Shown: positions 1 through 8,253 of the stretch, in pieces
Layout of the letters: every line of letters begins with the position of its first letter
Position numbering within the stretch: position 1 is the first letter of the stretch
NCBI GenBank assembly: GCA_025356815.1
Contig: JANXQL010000106.1
Span: forward strand, 1 to 42,867
DNA length: 42,867 nt
Reading direction: 5' to 3'
DNA from: Pseudomonadota bacterium
Lineage (GTDB): Bacteria; Pseudomonadota; Gammaproteobacteria; Steroidobacterales; Steroidobacteraceae
The notes under the pieces: model-generated
Told to the model about the DNA's origin: nothing
What the model saw: only the letters and a program-made list of their open reading frames with translations
Database searches by the model: none
Program-made: the position numbers and the translations under genes

Positions 1-1789
1 TCGACGGGTCGACCGAGCCGCAGATGTTCACCTCGGTCATCATGCCGCCGAAGTTTTCGGCGTCATTCGAGAGGTGATCGAGGTTGGGCGAGTACAAGTA
101 GAACTTCTGGCCCGTGGTCAGCGTGCTGGCATCCAGGATGACGTCGATCGACTCGCCGCCGGCGAGCGTGATCGAGTTCGTCTGGTAGGCCAGGTTATTG
201 CCCTGCAGGTCGCGCAGCAGGCGCGCGTTCAGGCCAACGACCGTCATCGGCACACCGAGCGAGCCGAAGGTGTAGTACTCGCTGACGCTCAGGCTCGAGA
301 TGCGCAGCAGAGCACGGCCACCCGCGGGGATGTTGATCACGGTCGGCAGCGGCTGGGAGGCGTGGTAGGTGCCGTCAGTCGACTGCGTCTCCATCGGGCC
401 CGCCACTACGGTGCCGACCGTCACGGTCGCGCACGCCGGCAGCAGGTCGCCGTCGGTGCAGGCGTGCCCGCCGACTGTGTCGGGGTAGCTGCGGCCGTTG
501 AGCAGGAAGTACTTGTCCTTCATGTCATTGAACGACTCGGGGTTGAACGTCATGCCCACGAAGTGGAAGTTCGGGTCGAAGCCGTGCATCTGGATCGGAT
601 ACTCGACGTCGTAGTACGTCGAGCCGTCGCCGTCGTTGTAGGCGTAGTTGCCAGTGGCCGGCCGCGTCGCGCTGTTCGCTGGCGGCACCGGTGTGGAGCA
701 CAGGATGTCGCCGCCGCAGCGCTTGCGCAGCGCCTCGAACTGCTGCCAGTCGCTCGGAAAGACGTTCCGAGGTGGGGAGGAGGAGACCGCCGCCGGCGTG
801 CCCGACTCGTAACTGGCGAGTGAGTCGTGGAGGTTGCGGCCGAGCGCGACCTTGTTCTGGCGCGGACGGACGTAGAGCTGGCCGACCATGCCCATCTGCA
901 GGTGCTCGGGCGGCGCGATGTGGCAGTGCCAGAAGTAGGTGCCCGCGTCCGGCGCCAGGTAGTAGTAGCTGAAGCTGCCGCCGACGTTGATCGCGATCGA
1001 CGCGTCCGGCACGCCGTCGTAGAACGCCGAGGCGTTCGGGTAGCCGTGGAAGTGGATCGTGTGCTGCTCGAACAGGTCGGGCCGCATGATCATGCCGACG
1101 TTGGACAGTGTCAGGAACAGCTCATCATCCTCGTCGATCGCGATCAGCGGCGCCGGCTGGTTGGCGTTCATGACGCCGACGTCCATCAGTTCGCGCGGAT
1201 CGACGTGGCCGGTCGTGAGCAGCGAACCCTGGAACGCCCAGCTCACGCCGCCATCTGAAGCCGTGCCGGACCAAGTGGGCGTCGTCCCGCCTGACGTGCC
1301 GGCGGTGGTCGCGGTGTAGACGCCGGCGCTGGTACGAACGGTGGCGCCGACGAGGTAGGTCGCGTTGCTGACCCAGGGGTCGAGGCCGTTGTCAGGCGTC
1401 AGACCGATCGCGCCGTTGTAGCCGATCGTGGTCGGCGTCGGGTAGGTCCAGCTGGCGTCGGGCATGCCGACCAGACTGCTTGGCGCGCCGACGGCGGCGG
1501 GGGAGATCTGGTTGAAGACGGTGTTGGTCTGTGTCCCCGGCAGTCCGCGGAAGATGTCCGCGAGGCCCGACAGGGGCCCGAACCCGAACAGGTACGTCGT
1601 AGTCCCGTCGCCCATCGTGGCGAAGCCGTCGCCGCCGGCGACTTGCTGGCACTTGATGCCATCGCCACCGGGCTGCAGCGTCGTATTGCCGGGGCACTGG
1701 ACGCGGAAGCTTTGTGCCTCCGCGTGGCCCGCGAGCAGTAGCAACGCAAGCGCCGGCATCAGGCGCATGAGGGTCGGGACGCTCTTCAT
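1..1789 (-). CDS. Multicopper oxidase, exported, C-terminus beyond the window
   Basis: Partial gene: about 596 codons are present and the reading frame is still open at base 1. The start is the ATG at 1789, with GGAGG seven bases upstream, followed by a signal peptide (hydrophobic stretch about residues 8-20, then AHAEA-like cleavage site). Cupredoxin copper ligands are clear: HTIHFHG at residues 243-249 and WHCHIAPPEHLQMGM at about 287-301, the HCH-x5-H-x3-M pattern of multicopper oxidases. Other His-rich sites such as QMHGF and FHF occur later. Unusually, a segment at about 138-190 (WVSNATYLVG...DGGVSWAF) resembles small carbohydrate-binding or phage-tail-type modules and sits before the first copper motif. 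The family oxidises metals or phenolics outside the cytoplasm; the substrate cannot be told here. It lies 98 bp downstream of a SCO-type copper chaperone on the same strand, probably one operon. Family assignment is firm, role uncertain. Confidence 0.88.
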   Translation of the reverse strand, partial: MKSVPTLMRLMPALALLLLAGHAEAQSFRVQCPGNTTLQPGGDGIKCQQVAGGDGFATMGDGTTTYLFGFGPLSGLADIFRGLPGTQTNTVFNQISPAAVGAPSSLVGMPDASWTYPTPTTIGYNGAIGLTPDNGLDPWVSNATYLVGATVRTSAGVYTATTAGTSGGTTPTWSGTASDGGVSWAFQGSLLTTGHVDPRELMDVGVMNANQPAPLIAIDEDDELFLTLSNVGMIMRPDLFEQHTIHFHGYPNASAFYDGVPDASIAINVGGSFSYYYLAPDAGTYFWHCHIAPPEHLQMGMVGQLYVRPRQNKVALGRNLHDSLASYESGTPAAVSSSPPRNVFPSDWQQFEALRKRCGGDILCSTPVPPANSATRPATGNYAYNDGDGSTYYDVEYPIQMHGFDPNFHFVGMTFNPESFNDMKDKYFLLNGRSYPDTVGGHACTDGDLLPACATVTVGTVVAGPMETQSTDGTYHASQPLPTVINIPAGGRALLRISSLSVSEYYTFGSLGVPMTVVGLNARLLRDLQGNNLAYQTNSITLAGGESIDVILDASTLTTGQKFYLYSPNLDHLSNDAENFGGMMTEVNICGSVDPS

Positions 1790-1887
1790 GTCGAATCCTC
1801 CGTCACGATGGCGGCCCTGCGTCCGCCCGAATGGGAATCGAGACCAGCTCTGGAACACGTTGAAATGGCTGACGCGCATCGGAAGTC

Positions 1888-2508
1888 TCAGCGCGCCAAA
1901 CCGGCATCGGGAAGTTCGGCGAGCACTTGCTCCGCCGTCGTAAAGCCATCGAGCCGCACCCACTGGGCATCGGCGCTCGATCGCACCAGCACCGCGGGCG
2001 AGTGACTCATCTTGTCGCCGCGGTAGACATTGAACGCTCGCTGGGCAGTCTGGCTCGCTTCGAGCGTGCCGGTGTAGTGCTGCCACTCTGGACCTGCGTT
2101 GATCGAGTGCGCGTAGTCGCGCAGACGAGACGGCGTGTCCTGCTCGGGATCGATGCTGATGGACATCAGGTGTACGCCGCTGCTGCGCTCGCCGAGGCGA
2201 TGCTGCACGTCGGCGAGCGTGTGGCTGATCAGCGGGCAGACGCTGGTGCAGCTGGTGTAGATGAAGGCGAGGACGACCGGACGGCCGTCGTTCATCTCCG
2301 AGGGGAGTTTCACGACCGCGCCATCGTCACGGATAAGCTGCACGTCGGGGACCACGTAGTGCGCGACTGCGCGGCGCGCCTCGGCGACGGCGTGGTGCAG
2401 GTGTGGCTCGGCGCCGACCGGCGACTGTTCGGCGCGGGCGGTGCTGGTGAGCGCCGCGGCAAGCGTGAGTGCAGACACCGCCAGAGTGCGACTGAGAACG
2501 CGAGTCAT
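1888..2508 (-). CDS. SCO1/SenC/PrrC family copper chaperone
   Basis: 206 residues with an N-terminal signal peptide or anchor (residues 1-26, ending ARA) and a thioredoxin-like fold. The copper-binding CxxxC of SCO proteins is present as C87 and C91 (YTSCTSVCP), and the conserved distal His is H169 in DKMSHSPAV. SCO proteins deliver copper to, or control thiols of, cuproenzymes in the periplasm, classically cytochrome oxidase CuA. Here the gene directly precedes a multicopper oxidase, so copper loading of that enzyme is the simplest role (inference). The ATG at 2508 was chosen because it begins the signal peptide; the open frame extends to 2664 but the extra residues look non-coding. A GGGGCGAG stretch lies just upstream. 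Confidence 0.92.
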   Translation of the reverse strand: MTRVLSRTLAVSALTLAAALTSTARAEQSPVGAEPHLHHAVAEARRAVAHYVVPDVQLIRDDGAVVKLPSEMNDGRPVVLAFIYTSCTSVCPLISHTLADVQHRLGERSSGVHLMSISIDPEQDTPSRLRDYAHSINAGPEWQHYTGTLEASQTAQRAFNVYRGDKMSHSPAVLVRSSADAQWVRLDGFTTAEQVLAELPDAGLAR

Positions 2509-2655
2509 TTCTCGCCCCGGGCAAAGCCCTGAGACGGAAATTCCAACGCGAGCGTGCTTGCCCGAGTCATCGCGGACTCTCTCCCTAATCGTTCCTGCAC
2601 CGGGGTCCTCTGGTGCGGGGCACTTTTGTGCACGACGGAGATTGCAGCCACGGCG

Positions 2656-2670
2656 GAATGACAACCATTC
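2656..2670. promoter_or_regulatory. Inverted repeat GAATG-N5-CATTC, weakly Fur-box-like
   Basis: A perfect 5-bp inverted repeat with a 5-bp spacer lies about 150 bp upstream of the SCO start. Read as a 19-mer it matches the classical Fur consensus at 13 of 19 positions by hand alignment. It could be a metal-regulator operator for the copper operon, but chance similarity is possible. Confidence 0.3.
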
Positions 2671-2687
2671 TCAGGATTGCCCATACG

Positions 2688-2708
2688 GTGGGTAGGAGAA
2701 ATACCCAC
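2688..2708. promoter_or_regulatory. Perfect 7-bp inverted repeat GTGGGTA-N7-TACCCAC
   Basis: Both arms match exactly around a 7-base spacer (GGAGAAA). It lies 180-200 bp upstream of the SCO start and beside the GAATG/CATTC repeat. It has no T-tract, so an operator or structured 5' leader is likelier than a terminator. No known regulator is recognised. Confidence 0.4.
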
Positions 2709-2756
2709 TCAAACGCGGCATTCGCGTGCCTGAAAGCGGCAGCATTCCATATATAT

Positions 2757-2879
2757 GATAATATTGATAATCTGATGACCAGATTTGCCATGATGGCACT
2801 TGGGCCGTTGCCTCTGCCGCTCGAACGGGCAGTCAGAGGCTTAGGTATCGAATTTCTTTAGTATTGATAAAGATTATCA
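2757..2879. promoter_or_regulatory. AT-rich operator-like cluster of TGATAA words
   Basis: GATAAT occurs at 2757-2762 and 2766-2771, and a perfect palindrome TGATAA-AGA-TTATCA lies at 2865-2879. The patch stands out by base composition. Repeated GATAAT hexamers are the building block of Fur-type sites, so a metal-responsive or global regulator is possible. Which gene it serves is unclear; the nearest start facing it is the SCO gene at 2508. Confidence 0.3.
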
Positions 2880-3209
2880 GTCACTTGCACGCCGCGGGAC
2901 CCCGTCAGCGCTTTCCGAGGACCCTGCAGGCGGCCCTGCCTTGTGACGTGGTTGGAGCCTCACGCGCCAGATGTGGGGTCCGGCCGCTGGCACTTTGGCG
3001 CGGATACGCGCAAAAACGCACGCCCCTAGGCCGGCCGGTTGCTTTCATAATGCAGTAGGGCAACGCCCCCCGCGCTGCCACGTGGCGTCAGCGTCGCGCT
3101 GCGCGCGTCGTAAAAATTCACACTGCGATCTGTGACCGCGGCACTGGCGGAGGCCGCCGGCTCAGTCGTGGGGTACGCCGAGGCGGTTGATCGCGCCTCG
3201 CCCGTGCCG

Positions 3210-3713
3210 CTAGCAGGCCGCGGTGGCCGTGATCGGGATCGGCAGGCGGCGCGAGCTGATCACGAACTGCCACGCCTTGTAGCAGGTCGCGTCCTCGAAG
3301 GCACGGTCCGCGTCCTTGAAGCCCTTGAGCTTCAGCGGCGCCGCGGTCGAGGTTGAGGCAACGCCGTAGATGCCACCCCCCGGCAGGGTCAGCAGTTCCC
3401 ATTCGGTGGACCCGGTGATCGGATCCGGATAGAGCTTCCGCAGAAAATGGTGCGGCACGCCCGACCTCTCGTCAAGGACAAGCTCCTTGAGATTCTGCGG
3501 CAGCTGGCCGCCATTTCGCGTGTAGAAAGCCGTCAGCGCGTTGCGGTATTGCGCGCCGACCCACAGCAGCTGAGCTTCACGCTCGCGCTTGGCTTCGGTG
3601 CTCGCAACGACGCCGACCGTCGCCAGCGCCATGCCAATCAGCACAACGGCGATGATCACGCCGAAGTAGGTAAAGCCGCCCTGGCGGGCGGGGTTGTTCC
3701 TACCAGCTCGCAT
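3210..3713 (-). CDS. Atypical pseudopilin lacking Glu5
   Basis: 167 residues, last gene of the secretion operon. The prepilin leader ends in GG and the mature protein begins FTYFGVIIAVVLIGMAL, a type III signal followed by a long hydrophobic helix and a globular domain. Position 5 of the mature sequence is Gly instead of the Glu that most (pseudo)pilins use for assembly; among T2SS pseudopilins this is known for GspK, the tip subunit. Two Cys near the C-terminus (DATCYK and the final Cys) could matter for folding. The start at 3713 overlaps the preceding pseudopilin by 14 bp and places the leader correctly; upstream codons in the open frame are only the neighbour's shadow. Minor or tip subunit is the likely role. 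Confidence 0.8.
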   Translation of the reverse strand: MRAGRNNPARQGGFTYFGVIIAVVLIGMALATVGVVASTEAKREREAQLLWVGAQYRNALTAFYTRNGGQLPQNLKELVLDERSGVPHHFLRKLYPDPITGSTEWELLTLPGGGIYGVASTSTAAPLKLKGFKDADRAFEDATCYKAWQFVISSRRLPIPITATAAC

Positions 3714-4101
3714 AGGGCGAGCTATCCGGCGCGTTCCCCTCGGCGCCGCTGTGCACGTCCTTGACCCCCGGGGCGTCGGGATCATCGGACGGCACGACGA
3801 CCCAGGTATCGGCCTTCTTCGTGTATGGATCGACGGGGATCGCGCGAATGTACTTCTCGGTGACCAGTCCCTCGAGCGTCTCGGGGAAGTGACCCTTGTC
3901 CGCATCGAACTTGTCGAGCGCATCGCGCATCACGGACAGGTCCTGGCGCAGGATCGTTTCGCGCGACCTCTCCAGCGAGCTGAAGTAGCGCGGCACTGCA
4001 ATCGACAAGAGCGTGCCGATGATCGTGAGCACAACGATCAGCTCGAACAGCGTAAAGCCGCTGCCGCGCGAGGATCTACCAGGTGCGATACGGCGTGCCA
4101 T
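3700..4101 (-). CDS. Type II secretion-type pseudopilin (GspG/H-like)
   Basis: 133 residues. A 15-residue basic leader ends in Gly, followed by FTLFELIVVLTIIGTLLSIAV, the canonical prepilin peptidase site with Phe1 and Glu5. After the N-terminal helix comes a globular domain with the GspG-like segment FPETLEGLV...IPVDPYTKK. Pseudopilins are cleaved and methylated by the prepilin peptidase and assemble into a short periplasmic filament. The gene overlaps both neighbours (26 bp upstream, 14 bp downstream), so translation is probably coupled. Major versus minor status cannot be read from sequence; the operon's first gene is the better candidate for the major subunit. Confidence 0.85.
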   Translation of the reverse strand: MARRIAPGRSSRGSGFTLFELIVVLTIIGTLLSIAVPRYFSSLERSRETILRQDLSVMRDALDKFDADKGHFPETLEGLVTEKYIRAIPVDPYTKKADTWVVVPSDDPDAPGVKDVHSGAEGNAPDSSPYASW

Positions 4102-4549
4102 CGAGACCTACTCGGGGAGACTGAGAATAAACGTCGTACACGTCCTCACCGGACTGGGGGCTGTCTGGCGGACTCGCGTAGCTACGCAGGCCCCAGGTCT
4201 TCTCCGGTGGCAAGGTGCCGTCCGGGTTCATCGGATCCCGCGGGATACGCCGCAGGAAATAGATCATCTTCGCGTGGTCTGGACTCTTCGTGTCCTCGAC
4301 CCCCGCCGCGAGAACCTCAAGCGTCGGCGGATAGCCCGACTTGTCTACGTCCTTCTTGATGCGGCCACTTTCGGCCGCATCCTTGTAGGCATCGATCGCG
4401 CTGCGGATCTCACGCAGCGACGAGCGCAGCTCGGTCTCCTTGGCACGCTGAATGCCGACCTTCGCGAGCGGCGCGACGCCCATCGCCAGCAGCCCGATGA
4501 TGGCCACCGTGATCATCAACTCGATCAGCGTGAAGCCGCGCTGGCGCAT
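4076..4549 (-). CDS. Type II secretion-type pseudopilin (GspG-like)
   Basis: 157 residues. A very short leader MRQRG precedes FTLIELMITVAIIGLLAMGVA, with Phe1 and Glu5 intact. The globular part contains YPPTLEVLAAGV and RRIPRDPMNPDGTLPPEKTWGLRSYA, a pattern common in GspG-related proteins whose C-terminal loop binds calcium. It starts 10 bp after the secretin gene and overlaps the next pseudopilin by 26 bp. It is one of three extra pseudopilins at the distal end of the operon, in addition to the GspG gene at its head. Confidence 0.88.
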   Translation of the reverse strand: MRQRGFTLIELMITVAIIGLLAMGVAPLAKVGIQRAKETELRSSLREIRSAIDAYKDAAESGRIKKDVDKSGYPPTLEVLAAGVEDTKSPDHAKMIYFLRRIPRDPMNPDGTLPPEKTWGLRSYASPPDSPQSGEDVYDVYSQSPRVGLDGTPYRTW

Positions 4550-4559
4550 CGGGATCCAT

Positions 4560-6968
4560 TCAGGGCTTGATGGCGATGTTCAGCGGTGGCGCCGTCGGAA
4601 TGCCCGCCCCGGCCTTCAGGCCGGTCGCGGCGACGCGCGCGGACACCGCGCTCGTCGGCCGTACCACGAGCGCCCGGAAGTGCATTGTCAGCAGTGCGCC
4701 ACTACCGGAGATCGGCGCATCGGCCGTGGTCGCAGCGTCGATCAGCGCGACGCCACGCGGCGTCTCGACCTTGGCCTCAACCGGGCCGAGCACGCTGCCG
4801 CTGTCGGCGCCGACAAGCTCGAGCGCGTTCGCATCGTAGCGGACCTGGCCGCGCAGCTGCGTGAGCGGGCCGCCGGTATCGAGGTTCAGCGTGACGTCGA
4901 ACTCGTCACCGACCTTGACCTCGATGGGCGCGTCCCACCCAAGCGTCGGCACGCTCGCCGCCGCGGCCTGCTTCGCCGCTGGCGCAGGCGTCGCCGCGTC
5001 GGCCGCCGGCAGCGTCGTGGCCGGCGTCGTGGCGGCCGTGGCACCCAGCGCGACGGGCGCGGGCACCGTCGGCGCCGCAGCAGCAGGGATCGCTGCTGCC
5101 TGCATCGCCGAAAGGACGATGTTCTTCGGCGCCGCGTTGGGCGCGGCGGACGAATACGACGGCGCGCGCGATGCCGCGCCGCCCAGGCCCTCGACCGTGA
5201 AGCCGCCCAGCGGGGCACTTCGCGCACCGGTTTCGGTGCCGTACCAGAACTCGGTGGTCTCGCTCGACGGGCGGCGCTGCGCGCGGATGATCCGCGGCGT
5301 CACCGCGAGCACGATCTCGGACTTCTCGCGATCGGTCTTGTGGGTGCCGAACAGGCGGCCGAGCAGCGGCAGGTCGCCGAGCCCCGGGATCTTGTTGGCG
5401 GTGCGCTGGTCGGAATCCTGGATCAGGCCTGCCAGGATCTGCGTTTCGCCATCCTTGAGCTGCAGCAGCGTGTTCGCGTTGCGCGTGCCGATCTGGTAGG
5501 CGACGGTGCCCGACGGGGTCGTGATCTGGTTCAGGATGGAGCTGACCTCGAGCTGCAGCTTGATCGCGACGTCACCGTCGCGGTGCACCGTCGGCTCGAC
5601 TTCGAGCGTAAGGCCGACCTCGAGGTACTGCACCGAGCCCGTGACGACCGCTGACGAGGTCGTCGGCGTCACGCTGTTGGTGATCACCGGCACGCGCTGG
5701 CCGATCAGGATCTTGGCCTTCTCGTGGTTGCGCGCGCGGATGCGCGGGCTGGCGAGGGTGTTGGTGAGCCCGGAGGTCTTGAGCATGTTCAGCGTTGCGC
5801 CGATCGAGGAGACCGTCACCGTCGACTTGCCCTGCTTGGCGAAGTCGGAAAGCGTGAGGCCCGTGCCGCCGCCCTGCGGCGTCATCGCGAAGCTGGCGCC
5901 GGCCGGATACTGGATGCCGAGGTTCTGCACGTTCGAATGCGTGATCTCGAGCACCTCGACCTCGAGCATGACCTCCGCGTCCGGCAGGTCGATGGAGTTG
6001 ACCAGCTTCTCGGTCATGCGCACGACCTCGGGCGTGTCGCGCACGACCAGCGTGCCGGTACGGTCGTCGACGAACATCGCCTTCGGGTTGACGATCGTCT
6101 TGATCAGGTTCTGGACCTGCTTCGGGTCGGCGTCGCTGAGGTAGAAGGTCTTGACGATCTCGTCCTGGTAATCCTTCTGCTTGGCAGGCGTGTTCGGATA
6201 GATCATCACCATGTTCGCGGACAGCACCTCGCGCGCCAGCTGGTTCTGGCCGAGCACGAGGTCGATCGCCGTCTCGATGGGCACGTCCTGCACGAAGATC
6301 GTGGTCTTGCCGTCGGCCTTCACGTCCTTGTCGAAGATGAAGTTCACGCCGGTCTGGCGCGAGAGCACCTCGAACACCATCTTGGTGCTGGCGTCGCGGA
6401 ACTGCAGAGTCACCGGGCGGTTGTCCTTGGTACGCAGCTTCGGCGTCGCCTGCACGGGCCCGCGGATCAGGTCGACGCGCTGCTGCAGCTCGACGGCCGG
6501 ACCGAAGCCCGGGTCCTCGGCGAGCACGGCACGGATCGTGGCCTCGGCGTGATCAAGGTCCTTCGCCGCCACGTCCTTCTGGGCGGAGGCGATCGCCTCG
6601 GTATGGCGCTGGTCGGCCACGACCCCCTCGACGCCGCGCAGCGCGCGATCATTGGCGGGGTTGATGGCGAGCACGCGGCGATAGGCCGCGGCGGCTTCGT
6701 CGCGTCGGCCTGCGGCACGCGCGGCGTCCGCCTGCGCAACCAGCTTCTGCACCGCCTCCTCCGTGCGTGCACGCAGGTCGAGCCTGAAGGTCAGGTTATC
6801 GGGCTCCTTCTCCACCGCCTGCTGCAGGCGGGCGACCCCATCCTCGTAGTTACCGTGCTCCACGGCCTTCATGCCGTCATGATGCAGGCGGTCTGCCGCG
6901 CATCCGCTGAGGACAACCGCGCCGGCACAGAGGGCGGCAGTGAGGAATCTGACTCGTCGACCGATCAT
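4560..6968 (-). CDS. Secretin with TPR repeats and C-terminal cohesin-like domain (GspD/MshL-like)
   Basis: 802-residue outer-membrane secretin. It has a lipoprotein signal (LSGC, Cys at about 23), TPR-like helices at about 30-165, and secretin N-domains at about 185-345. The secretin core at about 380-565 includes the VPVITNS region and IPGLGDLPLLGRLFG. A low-complexity Ala/Pro/Thr linker spans about 580-690. The last 110 residues (from VKVGDEFDVTLNL) read as a cohesin-type beta-sandwich with the typical LRGQVRYDANALELV segment. Classic GspD lacks both the TPR part and the cohesin part; the former may replace a separate pilotin/TPR protein. The gene overlaps its upstream neighbour by 4 bp. 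Secretin identity is certain; the cohesin call is by sequence pattern. Confidence 0.93.
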   Translation of the reverse strand: MIGRRVRFLTAALCAGAVVLSGCAADRLHHDGMKAVEHGNYEDGVARLQQAVEKEPDNLTFRLDLRARTEEAVQKLVAQADAARAAGRRDEAAAAYRRVLAINPANDRALRGVEGVVADQRHTEAIASAQKDVAAKDLDHAEATIRAVLAEDPGFGPAVELQQRVDLIRGPVQATPKLRTKDNRPVTLQFRDASTKMVFEVLSRQTGVNFIFDKDVKADGKTTIFVQDVPIETAIDLVLGQNQLAREVLSANMVMIYPNTPAKQKDYQDEIVKTFYLSDADPKQVQNLIKTIVNPKAMFVDDRTGTLVVRDTPEVVRMTEKLVNSIDLPDAEVMLEVEVLEITHSNVQNLGIQYPAGASFAMTPQGGGTGLTLSDFAKQGKSTVTVSSIGATLNMLKTSGLTNTLASPRIRARNHEKAKILIGQRVPVITNSVTPTTSSAVVTGSVQYLEVGLTLEVEPTVHRDGDVAIKLQLEVSSILNQITTPSGTVAYQIGTRNANTLLQLKDGETQILAGLIQDSDQRTANKIPGLGDLPLLGRLFGTHKTDREKSEIVLAVTPRIIRAQRRPSSETTEFWYGTETGARSAPLGGFTVEGLGGAASRAPSYSSAAPNAAPKNIVLSAMQAAAIPAAAAPTVPAPVALGATAATTPATTLPAADAATPAPAAKQAAAASVPTLGWDAPIEVKVGDEFDVTLNLDTGGPLTQLRGQVRYDANALELVGADSGSVLGPVEAKVETPRGVALIDAATTADAPISGSGALLTMHFRALVVRPTSAVSARVAATGLKAGAGIPTAPPLNIAIKP

Positions 6969-7591
6969 GGTGTCGCTCCGGTTGCCAGCGCCTGCCGCTG
7001 GTTGAGGGGCTTGTAGAGGAAGACCAGCTGCCCGCCCTTGGCGGACTCGATCTGATAGATCCCGTCGAGCGTGTCGCCGACCTTGACGTCGTAGACGCGA
7101 TCGCCGCGGGTGAGGAAGAAAACGGTGGCATCGCCCGACGGCGTGTAGCTGCCCAGGAACACGAACGGCAGCGGCGGCGCCATCGGTGGTGGCGGCGGCA
7201 CGTACACCGGTGGCGGCGGTGGCACGTACGGCGGCGGCGGCGGCGCCACGTACCAGCTGTGGGCGCCGAACAGCGCGCCGGCGTGGCTTGCGTCGGCGAC
7301 CCGCGCCGACTTCGGCACCGCGGCCGCGGCTGCGGCGGCCGCAGCCTTGGTCGCATCGACCGCCTTCGCCGTGACCGCGATGCCGCGTGCCCTGGCAGAG
7401 GCGACGACGCGGGCACGGGCGGCGGCGATCTCGGCGGCGCGTTCGGCGTGCTGCACCTGGCGGGCGTGGTAGTACCAGGCGCCGCCGCCGGCCATCGCCG
7501 CAACGAGGACCGCCGCGGCACCACCGAGCAGGTAACGGCGCTTGTTCGCCGCGAACCGGGGCGGCGAAGGAAGCAGCAGCAGGTCGCTCAT
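6965..7591 (-). CDS. PilP/GspC-like inner-membrane coupling protein, proline-rich
   Basis: 208 residues: short cytoplasmic N-terminus, one membrane helix at about 24-42, an Ala-rich segment, then a striking proline-rich stretch of PPPPPYV/PPPPPVYV repeats at about 117-140. A C-terminal beta domain follows (FVFLGSYTPSGDATVFFLTRGDRVYDVKVGD...). The topology and C-terminal domain resemble PilP or the HR domain of GspC, which link the inner-membrane assembly to the secretin. The Pro-rich linker could span the periplasm. It overlaps the secretin gene and the PilO-like gene by 4 bp each. Assignment rests on position and architecture rather than strong motifs. Confidence 0.65.
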   Translation of the reverse strand: MSDLLLLPSPPRFAANKRRYLLGGAAAVLVAAMAGGGAWYYHARQVQHAERAAEIAAARARVVASARARGIAVTAKAVDATKAAAAAAAAAVPKSARVADASHAGALFGAHSWYVAPPPPPYVPPPPPVYVPPPPPMAPPLPFVFLGSYTPSGDATVFFLTRGDRVYDVKVGDTLDGIYQIESAKGGQLVFLYKPLNQRQALATGATP

Positions 7592-8253
7592 GGGGCGCCC
7601 CGCGTGTAGAACGTCAGCCGCAGGCGGGCCTCGACCTGGCCGTCCACGATGGTCTTGCGCTCGATGTTCAGCTCGGTGATCGACACCGCAGGCAGCGCCA
7701 CCAGGACCGCGTCGATGAACTGGCGCACCTGCGGGTAGGGACCGGTGACGGGGAACGAAACCCGGTAACGCGTGATGTCACCGCTCTTGGACAGCGCGGC
7801 CTCGTACTTGCCGGTGTCGAGCGACAGCTTTGCCTCGTCGGCCTGCGTCAGCAGCACGCCGAGCAGCTTGGGCATGTCGGCCCGTGCCGGCAGGTGGCGA
7901 AGGGTCTGCGCGGCTTCGCTGGCAAGCGGCGCGACCTTTGGGACGCTGGTCCGCGCCTCGCTCAGCTGGGCGCGCAGCGCGGCGGCCTCGTTGGCCACCT
8001 GCAGGTGCGTTGAGAAGAAGAACACCGCGCTGGCCAGCGCAAGTCCAATACCGAGGAGGCCCGTCCGGCCGCTGCGGCTGATGTGCCACGCGACCAGTGG
8101 TGCCCACTCGTTGCTGATCCGGGCCGCGAACTGCCGCACCGGCACGAGCAGGTCGGAGCGGCGCGCGGCCGGCACCGGCGGTCGCGGGCTGGTCGGCGCC
8201 GGCGCGAGCGAGATGCCCGGCGTGTTGGTCTTGACGACGCTCACGTGCGCCAC
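7588..8253 (-). CDS. PilO/GspM-like assembly protein
   Basis: 221 residues. A Pro-rich cytoplasmic N-terminus leads to one membrane helix at about 64-84 (TGLLGIGLALASAVFFFST). A helical segment follows, then a ferredoxin-like periplasmic domain with YRVSFPVTGPYPQVRQFIDAVL, typical of PilO/GspM. PilO pairs with PilN to connect the platform to the outer-membrane channel. The GTG at 8253 overlaps the upstream gene by 13 bp; a second GTG at 8244 would overlap it by 4 bp and is an equally plausible start. Confidence 0.72.
   Translation of the reverse strand: MAHVSVVKTNTPGISLAPAPTSPRPPVPAARRSDLLVPVRQFAARISNEWAPLVAWHISRSGRTGLLGIGLALASAVFFFSTHLQVANEAAALRAQLSEARTSVPKVAPLASEAAQTLRHLPARADMPKLLGVLLTQADEAKLSLDTGKYEAALSKSGDITRYRVSFPVTGPYPQVRQFIDAVLVALPAVSITELNIERKTIVDGQVEARLRLTFYTRGAP

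Larger units (their letters stand above)
2509..3209. other. Gene-free stretch with AT-rich patch between copper and secretion operons
   Basis: About 700 bp without a convincing gene; open frames here are short and have no recognisable protein features. It contains the 3' flank of the secretion operon (stop at 3210) and the 5' flank of the SCO gene. About 2745-2880 is conspicuously AT-rich in a GC-rich genome and carries repeated TGATAA/GATAAT words. A 10-bp palindrome GCCACGTGGC lies at 3077-3086. I see no clear intrinsic terminator for the secretion operon. Confidence 0.6.

Noticed and set aside
2613-3058. Short plus-strand frames of 82 and 64 codons upstream of the copper operon
   Set aside because: No ribosome site or protein-like composition; the region reads as regulatory DNA.
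4452-7016. Two long plus-strand open frames (about 400 and 430 codons)
   Set aside because: Antisense to the secretin and its neighbours; composition typical of GC-driven shadow frames.
7186-7240. GGCGGC-rich repetitive DNA as a possible repeat element
   Set aside because: It is the coding sequence of the proline-rich linker of the PilP/GspC-like protein.
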